64,000 nucleotides of DNA. Source: Archegozetes longisetosus (taxonomy: Eukaryota > Arthropoda > Arachnida > Sarcoptiformes > Trhypochthoniidae). Shown here piece after piece: positions 24,265 to 37,481 of the stretch. How positions within the stretch are numbered: the first letter of the stretch is position 1; the number at the start of each line of letters is the position of its first letter. The notes below the pieces were generated by a model. That model did not search any database and had not been told where the DNA came from. It saw nothing but the letters and a program-made list of their open reading frames with translations. The stretch lies in assembly GCA_018873245.2 (NCBI GenBank), contig JAEMBT020000007.1:9741129-9805128 (forward strand), in the 5' to 3' direction. The position numbers and the translations under genes were made by a program.

Positions 24265-24927
24265 TGTGGCAAGTATTTTTTCAAAATTGATTCAAACGAT
24301 TGGTTTGAGTTGATGTAAATTAAACTTTTTGTTTGATTTCAATGCATAAGGCTTGTATCTTTTGGCTTATATCAGGGCATTCATTTAAACAATCTTCAAG
24401 CTTGATTTTGGATCAAATGAACTATTCTGTGAAAAGTAAAAGATTGGGTAATAAAGAAGGTAATAATCGAGCTTTGATTCAAGAAATCTAAATTTCAACA
24501 GTGATCTAAGCTCAATATAAAGAACTTGAAAACTGCAGCCAAATATTATTAAATATTGAGATGATCAAATTATAATAAAACTTGAAAGTTATTGAAGATC
24601 GATTTCTTTATATAATGAAAGAATACCTCAGCCAGGCATTGTTGAAATTACCTATGTTATTAAACATTTGCTTAATTAACAAAAATAGTTGATAGATTTA
24701 AGTCAAGTCTAGGTTTCAGATATGAAAGCGAAAGCGAAAAAAGATCAGTTCAAAGTGTGTTTGCATTCATTTAATTATTTGAGTTCAGTGTTCAGAGTTA
24801 TAATAACATTAATTGAGCCAAAAATCAAATGCTTGAATCATATACTAGAAGCTCATCGCAAACGAATGTGTAAATTGAAGGCATTTGTGTGTTTCTACAA
24901 AAATAAAATTTTATTCCAACTAGTTCT

Positions 24928-27900
24928 TTAATGAATAACTGAAAACAACAAAAATAGCATAATAAAAGTGAGTGTAGACATTTTTTTATTATGATAAATT
25001 TGATGAGAACTACTAGTGAAGCTATCTTTAATGTATTTAATTGGTCTATCTATATCCCACTCATAGTCACCGCAATATCCATTGAGAATCGGTTGTGCTG
25101 GAATTCCCCGCCTGTCAGACAAAAATACACAAAATTATGATATAAAAGTTCAAAAATGATCACCAGCTGCTTAACCTTAACATTCGACATCGGTGTTCAT
25201 CTAATCTGAATTGTGCGCTATCCGTGTCGTTCGTATCCAGTGAACTGCTCCATAGCTTTTCCGCCACTGCTGAAGCTCTTGGCCTTAAAATAAAGTGATT
25301 TTGTGAGAAATATCGCTTAATATGTTGCTTTTATGAATACAATTTAAGCTATATAGAACTTGTATGTACGGCAAAGAACAAACAATAGGCATCGTGTTAT
25401 CTGCTTTTAATAAATGTGAAAATTTGATGCTCCACATAATTTTCTTTATAGATAATACATATTTTGTTTAAAGTTGGTGTCAGCACCAATTCATCAAACC
25501 AGAGGCTCTTTGCCTTAGTCCTTATTGGAGGAATTGATGCTTTTAATATAAAAATAACTTGAAATATTTGATCATCTAAATTCAAATATTTGAATATGCG
25601 CCTAAAAAGTAGTAAAGAACTAAAAACAAATCCTATTATAAAGTGTAATGAAATTTTCACTAATTCAAAGGCTTAGTCATAAATAATAGGAATGGATTAT
25701 AAAAGAATAGTAAATTTGAAAATTGTGTAAATATTTGATTAGCATGTTTTACTATTTGATGTGACGAAAGATATTCGAGTGATTATTTTGGATGTTTTAG
25801 TGCAGTTGAGCGGCTGCATCATATCTTTAATATAATAAAGCATTAAGATACTATTCACTATGTTTTTGAAAAATTCAGCAAAACCTCATTATTCAAAACC
25901 GTTCTAGATCGATATATTTGTATAACTCGAACAAACTTTTTTCACGAAACATTGCTCGATAAGTTTATGCATAGCTTTCTTTTATGAATATTTTGTGATT
26001 CGATGTATGTCAAATTTGATCGATAAATAATAAAAACCCTATTTTTCGGAATTAGGAATTCTTGTAGTTTTTGCATGGAATACGTAAGGTCAGCATTTTT
26101 AGGATTTGTTGTAACGAATCATAACGAATGCTTGAGATGCATAATGTATTAGCGAAAAATAAATGTAAGCTATAGACTAGTATTCTTCATTATTCAGTCT
26201 CTTTGAAATTGGATTTCATAAGTTATAAGCGACTCATGAATCATAGCCCTAATAAGCGATGTTAGTCAAACTAATTTATTATTTAGAAATGAAAATCCGT
26301 TTAAACAATTGTTATTAAAGCATTAATATGAAAAAAAACATAATCTGTTCTGCTAACTTCTGCTAAGTACTGATATTTTGAGAAAGTAATCTTCAGCAAA
26401 ATCAATCATACGAACTAATAGGAAGCGAATGACTTTTAGCCAAGCATATCCGACGGATTCAAGTGATTCGAGTGATCTATTCTAAAATATTCAACCTAAG
26501 CCATTTGAGATGCTTAATGTTTTTTGAAAGGTTATATTTGAGTTAGATATTTTGTGCGCGGTCTAACAGGCAAGAAAGTCAGTAGAATTTATGCTAACAT
26601 AGTGAGAAATATAAGTTGAGGAGCAATAGTTTTAAATTAGCGCATCATTTCATCTCAATATTAACTAATTTTTCTTACCAGAGACGAGACAAAAGGTTTG
26701 TGCCATCAACATATTCACTCCATAAACAAGCTTCACCTGTGGTTATGCATACAAATTGAGTATTATTTGGTATGAACTGATGTGAACATTAACAATAAGT
26801 TTATTCTTACCTCCAATGACTAAATCCTTTTCCTCAGTGGTGCCTAAATAACAATCAATAAATGAGATATCATTTGATAGCAGCAACAAATGAAGTTATC
26901 AAACCTGTGAAGTTGTGAGGATCGCAATCATAATATTTTTTCCAATCCTGACCATAACTGATATAATTAAGATACCAACAGGCAGACAAAACCATTTTGT
27001 ATTTTTTCTCAGCAATCGGTGCGATGTATTCGTCCCATCTTTTCAGAGTAGACAATAATTCGGTGTCTTTCCATAGTTCTACAACAGTGTCGGCTGACAT
27101 CTAATTAGAAGGAAGGATTTTGTTTTGTTTTTACGAAGACGTGCGAAAACTATATAATTATTACCTCTACTCCATTGTCGACGGGATCTTGCCATGTCAT
27201 GTATTTATATCCTACTTTCTTCACATTCTCTACTGTTCTCTTCACATAGTATTGTTCAAGATCTGATGTATTAGTCATGTTATGATGACTCATAAACTTT
27301 CTTATGTCAGGATTTGATTCCCAGCAATCGTAATAAACCTCATCCATTCCTTAGGGCATCAAATCAAATAATTGTTAATTTGATTATCAATAACACTTGC
27401 ATCTTTGAATCAAAACTAACCTAAATGTATGTATTCATCCTTGAATACACTTCTGATTTCTTGAAAAAACTCTCTGAAGAAGTCGTAAGTAAAATTTAGT
27501 GTTGGATTTAAGATTTCAGATCCAGCGTGTTTTCCATAGATTGAAGTGTAGGGTTTGTCATCCTCTCCGTAACAAACGGTTAATAAATCTAGATTGATCA
27601 GAAACATTAAAGATTAAAATTGCCGATTAGGGCACCTAGTACTACTCAAGTACTATCGATTTTCGATAAAATAGCCCAAAATTGATCTTTGAATGAGATC
27701 TGGCTTGTATTATTAAAGGTAAAATCAAAAAACGTTTGCTTACAGTAAAGAATATATAAGTAATTTGTCACTAAACAAGAATAGGCGTTGAAAAATCATA
27801 AAATTCAGTTAAATTTAGTGCTAGCTTTGCAAGAATTATCTAAGCTTATTTGAAATTGAATAAAAGTAAGTTAAGTTCTCTAGGCTTAGTCATGATATAG

Positions 27901-30900
27901 TGATGATGGCATTTATTCCAGTTTAATATTAATCCCAGTGCTTTCGGTCTTCCCTTTTATGCTTTCATCTGGGATTTAAATAAATGAAACAAAAATTACA
28001 ACATCCAAAGCCTTCGAGTGCAAATTATAACGTCGCCTAAAATTTTGATTACTGTTTAGATATTTGTTCAGTACTTCAAGTTTGTCAGATTGAACTTGGT
28101 TTTAATGAAGAAAACTGAGATTAAGAATCTGCCTAATTTTAATTTGAACCGCAATAGTTGTTGTGGTTGTAGTAATTCTGAAAAGTAACAACACTAACAT
28201 TTAAGGGCAAAAAAGAAATGTCTTCAATATGTTAAGCGCTATATTTAATTTTGCTGATTTGGTTAAACTAAAGAGATGTTGTGAGTGACTGATTGTTTGC
28301 ACACCAAGTCACAAACAAATGCCTTTTGGTCGTTTAATCTAATACAAACCAAATTAAATACATGTTCGCTTCCATTTGTTAGTCAAATTTATTCTAACTT
28401 TATTTCAAATTGAAGTTTTGCCATCGATCGTAGTCTAGAAAGTAGTTTAAAGTATTTGGCTTGAAATTATATTCAAAAATATTAGGTCATTGGAGAACTG
28501 ATTCAAACAAATTTAAATATGAAATCGAATGGCTTTCACTTCTAGTCTATCTTGTTTGTAGAGAATCTCAGTTAAAGTAAGCCTTTTTGGCTACACTGGA
28601 TTATTTACTGTAATCAGGTTTGACTGTATGACCACTTCTATATCTTCAAATATGTTTCAATCGAATGAATATTTGTCTGGCAGCTATTGAGTAATGAATA
28701 GTTTGCCAATTTATATTAAAGTATCACTCGATTTGATCGATTTTGCAAACCCAAAGCCAAGGGTAACTTAAGTGAACTCATAATATCTAATATATGATAT
28801 CATATTTGCTAACTATATGAAGCCTTCATCACATTGATACACTTGATTGGAAACGACTCACTTAATCCCTGCTGTCATCACTATTTCTCGTAATGCCTTT
28901 CATTTTATTTGCCAAACATAATCCCACTATGACTTTGCTTTCTATTCTCATGTCTTAATATAGATTGTCATTTATCGGGTTATTCTTTAAAAATGGATCA
29001 TTCCAAAAGGGATTCGATTTCTTTATATTTCATGTAAGTATTAGAATGCGTATACTTAAAAAGATTAATAATCGTTGATAGCAACCAGATGTGATGCATT
29101 ATGATGGCATGCTTTCCATCAGACCATAATATCGAAGATATTAACAAAGTTTTAGTATATTTAATGTAGCAATGAAGGCAAATTACAAATTAAATTTAGC
29201 AACAAATTGATGCGCATTAGGCAGGTCGGCATGGTGATCACTTTATTCTTGCTGCTATCGATGATTATTAAAATATTGAGTGTACAAACTTGACTACCAT
29301 CAAAATAAGATAATTAGTATTTAAAAGAATTGAGGGAATCTCAAGTTATAGGCTAAGCTTTCTGTCTACGGCAAAGTGTAGAATACAATGAACATAAACA
29401 TAATGGTAGAAACGGCATCAACAGATAACTTGCTTTTAATGCATGAAAGCTTTTGAGAAAATCAAGTTTCAAAAGTTAAAACTCTTGAGATAATTTCAAA
29501 AATGGTAGGTTTCAAATGTATTTTTTACGGAATATCTCCTTTTATTCTGACAGATCGTAACGATTTAGTTATGCTATCAGTGATGGCATCACTTCTCGAA
29601 TAGAACAATATATTAAATAAAAGCTGATTTACTCGGAAATGCTCTGCCAAATGCTTGTGTGTGTCCCGGAGTGTCAATTTCAGGAATCACTCGAATGCCT
29701 CTAAGTCTCGCCTCTTCAATAATCGTTTTAATATCTTGCTCAGTATAGACGTGACGAGGACTATATGCACCCTTTGAGAGATTGTATATTAGTTTTAAAA
29801 CGTAATCACAAGTATTTTAGGTTATCGTCCAGTTTATGGTCTCTGTCAAGTTTGGGTATAAGGGAGCGATTTTGTTCGGTCAAAAGTGTTATTTCACGCC
29901 ATTCCCCGTGCTTAACCTGACTTAACTAAATATACGACCAATACCTCTAATTTAGGCTAACGAGGGAAGTTCGGGACTATGTAATAACCGATTTCAAAAA
30001 TATTTTTTTGGCATAAATAACATGTCATATGATGTTCGAAAAGGCATATAATAAAGGCTGACCGCTAGACACTTACGAGTTATGACCACTCAGAGTGATT
30101 TTCTATGGCTTATTATTATTGATTGCCATGTGTTTTGCCTATCAAAATGTACTCTAATTCAGTCAAATTACTCAATGGATGGCAATAATATTGTTAACAA
30201 TGAAAATTTCAAATCAATTTGAACAAATAAAAGATAATCTGAAATTTCATATCTAAAAGTAAGCTTCTATATATCGATAGGTTCTAATTTTTCGTATCTA
30301 TCATATCTTTTAAATTCAATGGATTTCTAAAGAAATTTTTAAAGAGATAAGATAAATACGAAAATTTAGATCTATTGATATATAGAAACTTACTTTTAGA
30401 TATGAAATTTCAGACTATCTTTTTTTGTTCAAAATGATTTGAAATTTTTCATTGTTAACAATATTATTGCCATCCATTGAGTAATTTGACTGAATTAGAG
30501 TACATTTTGATGGGCAAAATACATAGCAATCAATAGTAATAAGCCATAGGAAATCACTTTTTGAGGGATCATAACTCGTAAGTGTCTAGCGGTCAGCCTT
30601 TTTTATATGGCTTTTCGAACATCATATGACATGTTATTTATGCCAAAAAATATTTTCGAAATCGGTTATTACATAGTCCCGAACTTCCCTCGTAAGTTAG
30701 GTCAGGTAAGGAGAATTCTAGGTGTGAAGAACAGTTTTGGTAACCACATCATTGTTCACATTAAACCATACATGAACCACAAACGAAACTATAGCAGTAT
30801 TCCACTAAGCTTTGAGTTTAACTTACAAGTTTAGTTAAGTTAGGAAAACGTTTGCTCTCAAATGGAAACGACTGATCATCAACGATATGCCAATGGAATA

Positions 30901-33900
30901 CATTGAATTTATTGTATGCCATCGCGTCCTGTTAACAGATCAAAATTATAAATTATCATTAGACAATTACTAAGACAATCTCATATTTTATGCACGTTTA
31001 TATGGTTTTGTATAGAATTTGTTTTATGATCACAGCTTTGATTACTCCAGTCTGAATGTAATAAAAAATGTTTGCCAAACATATGTTGGAAGCATAGAAA
31101 GTGTTTTTCCATATAAGACCTCCTGGACTAATCACATTTCTTAACCCATTCTCTATTTACATTAACTGACCTATAAATTACATATTGATCCAGTGGTCTT
31201 TACTTCAAATTGATTATTCTGTTTGTCTCGATTTTGTACTAAACAGTCAGAATAAAATTTAATAAAACAAGTTGTCGTTAACTTGTGTCTGACTTGTTAG
31301 TTCAAGTTAAACGGTTTATCAATTGACATTTGACAAAATGGGAACAGTTATAGTTTAACTTAATGTCAGTAATGAAACAAACTGAGAAGAAACTATGAAA
31401 AATATTTGATCGCTTTTCAAAATTGCAATTTCTTACTTAGATCTTTCACTTTCGTCGAGTATCCATAAATGTAGAGGACCGAAAACATGACAATTTAATC
31501 AATTAGAACTTGAGAAACTAAACGCTAAATCACCGTGTGAACAACTCATCTTTCCATTGTTGTTTAGGGCTTTAGGTTCTCAAGAGAAATATGGATTTAT
31601 ATTTATAACATTTTTGTGAACTTGAACTGGAGATTTATTTTCATATATCACATAACGGAACAATCAAATGACCTGAAAAGGATAAGTTTTGATCTAATTT
31701 AGCGAAAGTGTTCTCATTTGATGAGTTTTAGGACGTGGCCTTCAATGATGTCAAGATCTAAAGTAATGACTGTCTGCAAGTATCGTTTTAAGAGATTTAC
31801 TTGAAATGCAATCAATTCGAGAAGTGTTTGTCTTAAGAAGTTGTTTAATTATGACAAGATTGGCATTAGAATGAGAGAAGAGGGTACTTCGAATGTCTAG
31901 AGTTAATGTTTCAAAGATTAAGTGAGAAAAACAAATTCAAATACCTAATTATAATATACTTAACTTAGTTTTTATCTTAAACTTAACTCTCGAATTACTT
32001 TTCTATTCAACTAAATGATCGGTTTTCCGCATTTTTTTCATCGTTTCAAGGCAATTATGATATGATTTGCTCATTAGGAGTTTGCTATTACTGAATTAAT
32101 AATGGCCTGATATGTTTAGCGTAAAACTGCTGAACTGCTGAAGGAAACTTGAAATTGCCGATGGCTTCAGTTTAGTGCATTGCGAGTTAAGTTGTCCTTA
32201 GGCTCTAAGTAGTTAAATGGGTTTCAAATATCTAATCAAAAATTATTGCCGAAGTGCTCTTTTCTCTCATTTTAATAATAAATTTGATAAACTTGAGGGT
32301 TCAACAACTCATTCATATTCGCATTTATGGAACAATCAACAAACAGTTGACAACTTTTCAATCATAGATTTCGAGGAACACTCAAATAAAAAATGTGATT
32401 CAAAACTGACTAGAAAAGTGTTTAAAAGTTTGAAAAAACTAGTTTTTCTTACGAACATTACTACTGAAAGACCTGATTAGTCATAATTATTCGTACTTAT
32501 TGTTTGCTCATTAATACGTAATTAGATAAGAGTTTTGCTACCAATAAGTTACGATTGCTTTAAAATGAAACCTCGTCTCTATTGTCTTTTGTCTCATTCG
32601 ACAGCATCGGCAATGAATCGGAGATAAACGCATAAGATTTTGGAATCAAATGTAAGTAAATGACAAATTAAAACAATGCCTACGCTGTAGTTTGCCTGAA
32701 GTGTACTTATTTGTAATAGAAAACTATCCCATTTTAAAACAGCAATTTTACTAATGAATGTATTATACAATAAATTTACGTGTAATTAACATTTAACAAA
32801 CTTAATTATAATAATTACGTCAGTATTCTCAGTAGCGGGTAACAGAACCATATTTTCAAGAACTTGAGCACATTTGTTTGGCACAGAAAGCGCTGTCTTC
32901 AACAGTTAAATAGCTCACACGTGCTTTTGTTTACTAATTAGTGAGTTTGAGTGCGCTATTATGCTATTACTACTATTAATAAGTATTGTAAAAATTCACT
33001 TTTAGGGAAACGAAAGCGTAGCAATTATTTAAAATAGCCAGAGATGAGATCGTCTGTCGCGCAATATTTGTGTGAACTGCTAAATTCGATAACACGAATA
33101 GCCTATCAAATTTCGAAATGCATTGTCTTTAGATTAATTTAAACTGAAACATTATCTTCAGTTATGCAAATATTGTTGATGTCCTTTGAATGCAGCCAAG
33201 ATTGAAATAAGCTGATGAACTGGAGTGATTGCGCATCTGTTCGCACTAAACTAAAGTATGTTTCCTCTTACAATAATTATTATTGCAAAACGTGCTCAAA
33301 TTTAAGTTTAGTTAAAGTTATGTAATAATCAATAAGCACTGTCTCACTCTTATAATAACCATAGAGTGATTATAATTTGTAAATTGTTTGCACATTTTTA
33401 ATAACTAGTCGTTTAAAATAAGTTATTTAGTTATGAAGTGCTCAAATGAAAGGCTATTGAAAAGCTGTAGCACTGCTCTTCACAGTTGCTTATAAATGTA
33501 TGGCATTAGGCACTACGTTCTAACTTGTTTATAGTAAACGGATTAGCCAAAAGCATTCACTATCAAGGGGTTAGGGTGTGTTAAGAAAGTTTAACTCTTA
33601 ATTTAAACTTTTTATTCATGAACTTCTAAAATCATACTGTATTTATTTTTACTTCAGTCTAATGGACTGCGATTATCTATTGATAATCTAATACTTTCTA
33701 ATAACTGATTATAACTTACAGCGAATAAGTCTTTATCTGATATACTTAACACAAGGAAACACATAACTATTGAGTCTATTGACATGATTTTTTTTACATA
33801 TTACAGATTACTAATTATTAGGACTAGATTTTATGAACAGCCTAAAAACGTAATTAATTTTCTGTAAACATTGATTGACGGAGTTGAGAGATTAAAATTG

Positions 33901-36900
33901 CAAATGAGCTGCATGATCAAAGTAAGACAATCTGTTTGACTTATGAATGGAAGCAATGTTGTTATCGATTAGACGCCTTATAAATGATATGCATCTTTCA
34001 TAATATCTTAAATATGCAAATTTGTATTCCCACTAGTTTTCTTGTCTTGCCATGTAAAACATAACACTCTACCAGTTCTAACCATTTCCCATATTTTTAT
34101 GCTAATCTTAAAATTATCATAAATTTTTGTGGTTTTTCTTTTACTATATTTATTATTACTATTGTTCTCTCTTGTTATGGATTGCAAGCTTCAAATGTGA
34201 ATCTTCAGTATATATATGTTCGAAAAGATGGTCATTAAGAGACCTAAAGTTTATGATTGATATTGTTCGTTGTTGAAGGTTTTCCAGAGAAATCATTTGA
34301 TTGAATAGCTAATTATCAAACATTTTATGCAACCTCTTTTCCTTACTTTTGTAAACTTGTTTTTGCTATTTTCCATTAGATTTTTTTAAAGCAAAAACTT
34401 TTAGCCTTAAATCATAATTTAAAATGTTTTAGTTAGCCTTGATTTGAAATTCTTAACAAGTAGTGTTATATTTTTAAAAAGCCTACCTTCACAATGGTCA
34501 AACAAATTTGTTCGTTTGTAAAATGATAGACTTCTCAAACAAGACATCATTATCAAATTACTTAAGCTATGACTAAACAGACTATTCATTATAAGAAGAT
34601 TAAAAGTGAGTTCATTTTGGATAGCATACTGAGTAACTTGTATAGAGAATGTGTAAATTACATTTTGATAACAAGAAGCAAATCTATTTGTGATTGTTTG
34701 CTTACTTGCGCACAAATATAAGCTAACAGTCTAACAATTGATGACAAATTGAGCACTTATGCAATATTTACTTTGAAAGATATACTCTTGAAAATGACAT
34801 TTAAGATTTACTAGTTATTATTGGTCTAATGTAGTAGTGTTAACCGATCAATGTTGCGCATTCATCCCATTATCCTTAACGCATTTGGATAAGGAAGCGA
34901 CAAATAAATTCAAATAATCATAAGTTTATCATTTAAAGCATAATAGGTATTATAGTGTTGGTTAGAACAAAAGTCTATTTAATTAATATTGATAAGATTG
35001 GGCCCTAATAGCTGTAATCAAAGTGACAACAAACACTTCTTATAATAAAAGCCTATTGTTTTCGATTGTTCAAAACATTTCGAGTCATAGTATTGCGTCA
35101 AATGTTTGCTTTAGTGATAACTGAAAATTTTTGATTGCAAAATTGTCAAATAGTCACTCATTAATTCATATGAATATAGTAATAAAACATGAATTTTTGC
35201 TGAGCCGTCAAGTTTATCATTTTGGTACTGATAGATACGTAACGTTTTTGTGAGTAGCTGTACATTTCAATCAAACGATGCTATTCTCAGACTTTATTTC
35301 GGAATTCTGTTTTAGTTTTCCAAATAATTTTTTATTAATCCACGATTCCCTTGGCATTTTTTCATTACTTAAATAGATTTGCGAGAAAATATAGCAACTA
35401 AAGACTGCGACATCATATTTAGTTTTGTAACCTATAAGGGATTCATTCGAGAGTTGATCATAAAAATTGCAATTTCTTTCGGCTATCTTTATATTAGAGA
35501 ACGTTTTATAGGGAATAAAACAAAAATCTCTAAATTATGTCTTTGAGTGTTTAGTTCAATTCATATTTTATGTGATTTATGATCTACAAACCCTTTGTCA
35601 GTGTCAAATAAGCGTTTATGCTTTAAAATAAAAGTACGTTTAGTTTGAATTAGTTAATGGATTAGATTTGAGTGCCTAAAGTTTGACACAAATTAAGTTT
35701 GATTGTGACTGACGTGATTCTAGGCAGAAGAACTTAGGCAAATGTGAAAACTCATATTAGAAATGGGCTCATAGTGGATGTGAATGTTATTTAATATAGA
35801 TATACAGAGAATAACAAGATTTGTTCAATATATAATAAGATTGAGTTGATCACTATATAAAAGTGATTCTCGTGCTTTGTAAGGCCGGCAGCGATTCTAC
35901 TGGAAATCCATTTCTATGGTTCAGTTGTTCATTGTGATTCTAGTGCTTATTCAATAAAATATATTTGAGGCGCGAGTGTATAATTAATGTTGTGGAAAAA
36001 TTATCAAAACACAAATATCACTGCATTTAATGCGTTTTTTACGTAAAAAGATAAATTATAGCACGGAAAGCAAGTCTAAGGAAGCATTAATAGGGTTGCC
36101 ACACGCCAAAATCTCAAATAACCATTCAGGAAATTAATTCAGGTTTATTTCTATGTTTGGACAGACAAGTGTCCACATTTGTCAAACTCCTATCGTTTGG
36201 TTTGATTAAAAAGTTAGTAAACGATTTAGCAAAAGATTAGAGAACACGCATTAATTTGAGCAATTGATGCGTCGAAAGAGCTACTAATGGATGCTTGTGA
36301 GCAATAAGTCTGGTATTCTTTGGATTATACAAATTTCAATATACTTAATGTATAATATATGAGATAAAATATATGCAAATGTAAGACATACTAAATTAAG
36401 AAGCAGAACATTGACGGGCACAAAATGTCTGGCAGTGTCGAGCAATAGTCCTCTATATTGAAATCGTGGCCAGTCTTCAATTTCAGTGACATTTATAAAT
36501 GTTTTATTGCTGTGAGTATCTCTATATATCAATTGACTGAATGTTTCCAAGCCATGAATAGCTCCCCATATTGTGTTAGATTTTATTAATGCATTTTGAG
36601 TGTCTGCGTGGCGAACAGATATTGTGTAGGATTCGTCGTCGCCCAACTTTGGGTAAGTGGTATGCTCGCAGTCCACACTTTTTACATCTACACTAACTTT
36701 CCACAGTATTTTCTCCTGGTCTTCAGTATTGTTCAATGCACTTCCCTTAGAGAGCTCTTGAATAAGACTATTGTAACGCTGCAGAGCATTGCGAATGACA
36801 TCACATTCTAAAGCTTTTTCTGAAGCCGATAATGATATAGATTCTGGTATTATTAAGACCTGTTCGTTACGAGTCCATCTCTGTGGGATAGGCCATGGAG

Positions 36901-37481
36901 AACCAGGTGCTGATCTTTCTCCCTATTGTAGACAATTTATATGGTTAGTATTAATTAATTTTAACTATAAATTGGACTGGAATAAAAAGATCTTGCTACA
37001 ATTATTGCTCTAAGAACGTGAGAGCTCAATGAGAAGCACTATGTCTCGCATTTCGGTTGAATCACATAAAGCAAAAGCATTTACTTTAAATTTAAAACTT
37101 GACGGTATTATTAATGAATCTTAGGTTACAAATTTTCAGTTCACTCCTTATAAAGCCGACAAATTGAAAAGAGATTTTAAGCTTAATTTTGACTTCGAAA
37201 TTGAAATTTGAGAGGATTGAATATTAATGGTTTTTATCGATTTTTAGAACTTATTCGTAAGCGACAGAAGACTACTCTAATAGCTATGCACATAAGCATA
37301 TACACTCTGTAATGCTATTCGCTCTACGCTATTCTTTTCACATATAAACTATTTTCTCAACTGCAAATGCATTAAACAAACTTACGTGAAGGGGATATTT
37401 CACTTCAATGTAAGTAATATATGAGACCACTGTTGAAATAATTAAGTTTAAAAATACGATATTTTTTAAGATAGAAAGCAT
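24928..37481 (-). CDS. Beta-N-acetylhexosaminidase (GH20), 599 aa, 11 exons
   Basis: Exons in transcript order: 37481-37386, 36922-36392, 30928-30827, 29771-29633, 27588-27421, 27349-27165, 27100-26905, 26843-26811, 26736-26679, 25283-25176, 25111-24928; 1800 nt. Known role: removal of terminal GlcNAc or GalNAc from glycans, glycolipids or chitooligosaccharides, in lysosomes or outside the cell. Exon 1 codes a hydrophobic signal peptide ([14 protein letters not shown]). The GH20 N-domain includes [13 protein letters not shown], then [41 protein letters not shown], the catalytic Asp-Glu in [12 protein letters not shown] (about 348-349), [20 protein letters not shown] and [13 protein letters not shown]. 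Human HEXA/B have HLGGDEV at the catalytic site; here it is GMDE. The C-terminus is hydrophobic ([17 protein letters not shown]), hinting at a GPI signal or membrane tail. Introns 2-4 are large and repeat-bearing; the 5.5-kb second intron has no recognised feature. Confidence 0.95.
29065..29272. mobile_element. MITE family copy B (208 bp), in a hexosaminidase intron
   Basis: Begins TTAATAATCGTTGATAGCAA and ends TGCTATCGATGATTATTAA, an imperfect ~22-bp inverted pair. The interior matches copy A: ACCATAATATCGAAGATATT, AACAAATTGATGC and GCAGGTCGGCAT blocks. It lies between exons 4 and 5 of the hexosaminidase gene and has no ORF. Confidence 0.75.
29954..30706. repeat. ~750-bp long inverted repeat (hairpin) in hexosaminidase intron 3
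   Basis: Left arm about 29954-30315, right arm about 30340-30706, loop only about 20 bp. By eye the arms are over 90 percent alike, sharing for example CGAGGGAAGTTCGGGACTAT, GCATAAATAACATGTCATAT, AGACACTTACGAGTTATGA and TTACTCAATGGATGGCAATA. It fills most of the 1055-bp intron between exons 3 and 4. The open frame at 30607-30834 is inside the right arm and not a gene. Confidence 0.9.

Larger units (their letters stand above)
18199..24927. other. Gene-poor, repeat-rich region upstream of CYLD
   Basis: About 6.7 kb between the CYLD start and the hexosaminidase stop. I found no host coding exon. It contains a MITE copy (19316-19522), a MITE fragment near 20015, a 371-bp inverted-repeat element, a mariner derivative nested in an older inverted-repeat element, and a short hairpin at 24167-24264. 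The CYLD promoter should lie at its left end. Confidence 0.5.

Noticed and set aside
25397-25660. Open minus-strand frame inside a hexosaminidase intron, with a KAKSLWFDE stretch faintly like the VAEKLWSS exon
   Set aside because: Similarity is only a few residues, and the true exon at 25176-25283 is intact and in frame. No evidence for a duplicated exon.
30607-30834. Plus-strand open frame of 75 residues
   Set aside because: It lies in the right arm of the long hairpin and partly overlaps the hexosaminidase exon on the other strand. A by-product of the repeat.
32217-32480. Plus-strand open frame of 87 residues in hexosaminidase intron 2
   Set aside because: No recognisable motif; length is within chance in AT-rich DNA with few stops in this frame.
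34419-34715. Minus-strand open frame of 98 residues in hexosaminidase intron 2
   Set aside because: No family signal; hydrophobic and Ser-rich composition reflects base composition. Not joined in frame to the flanking exons.
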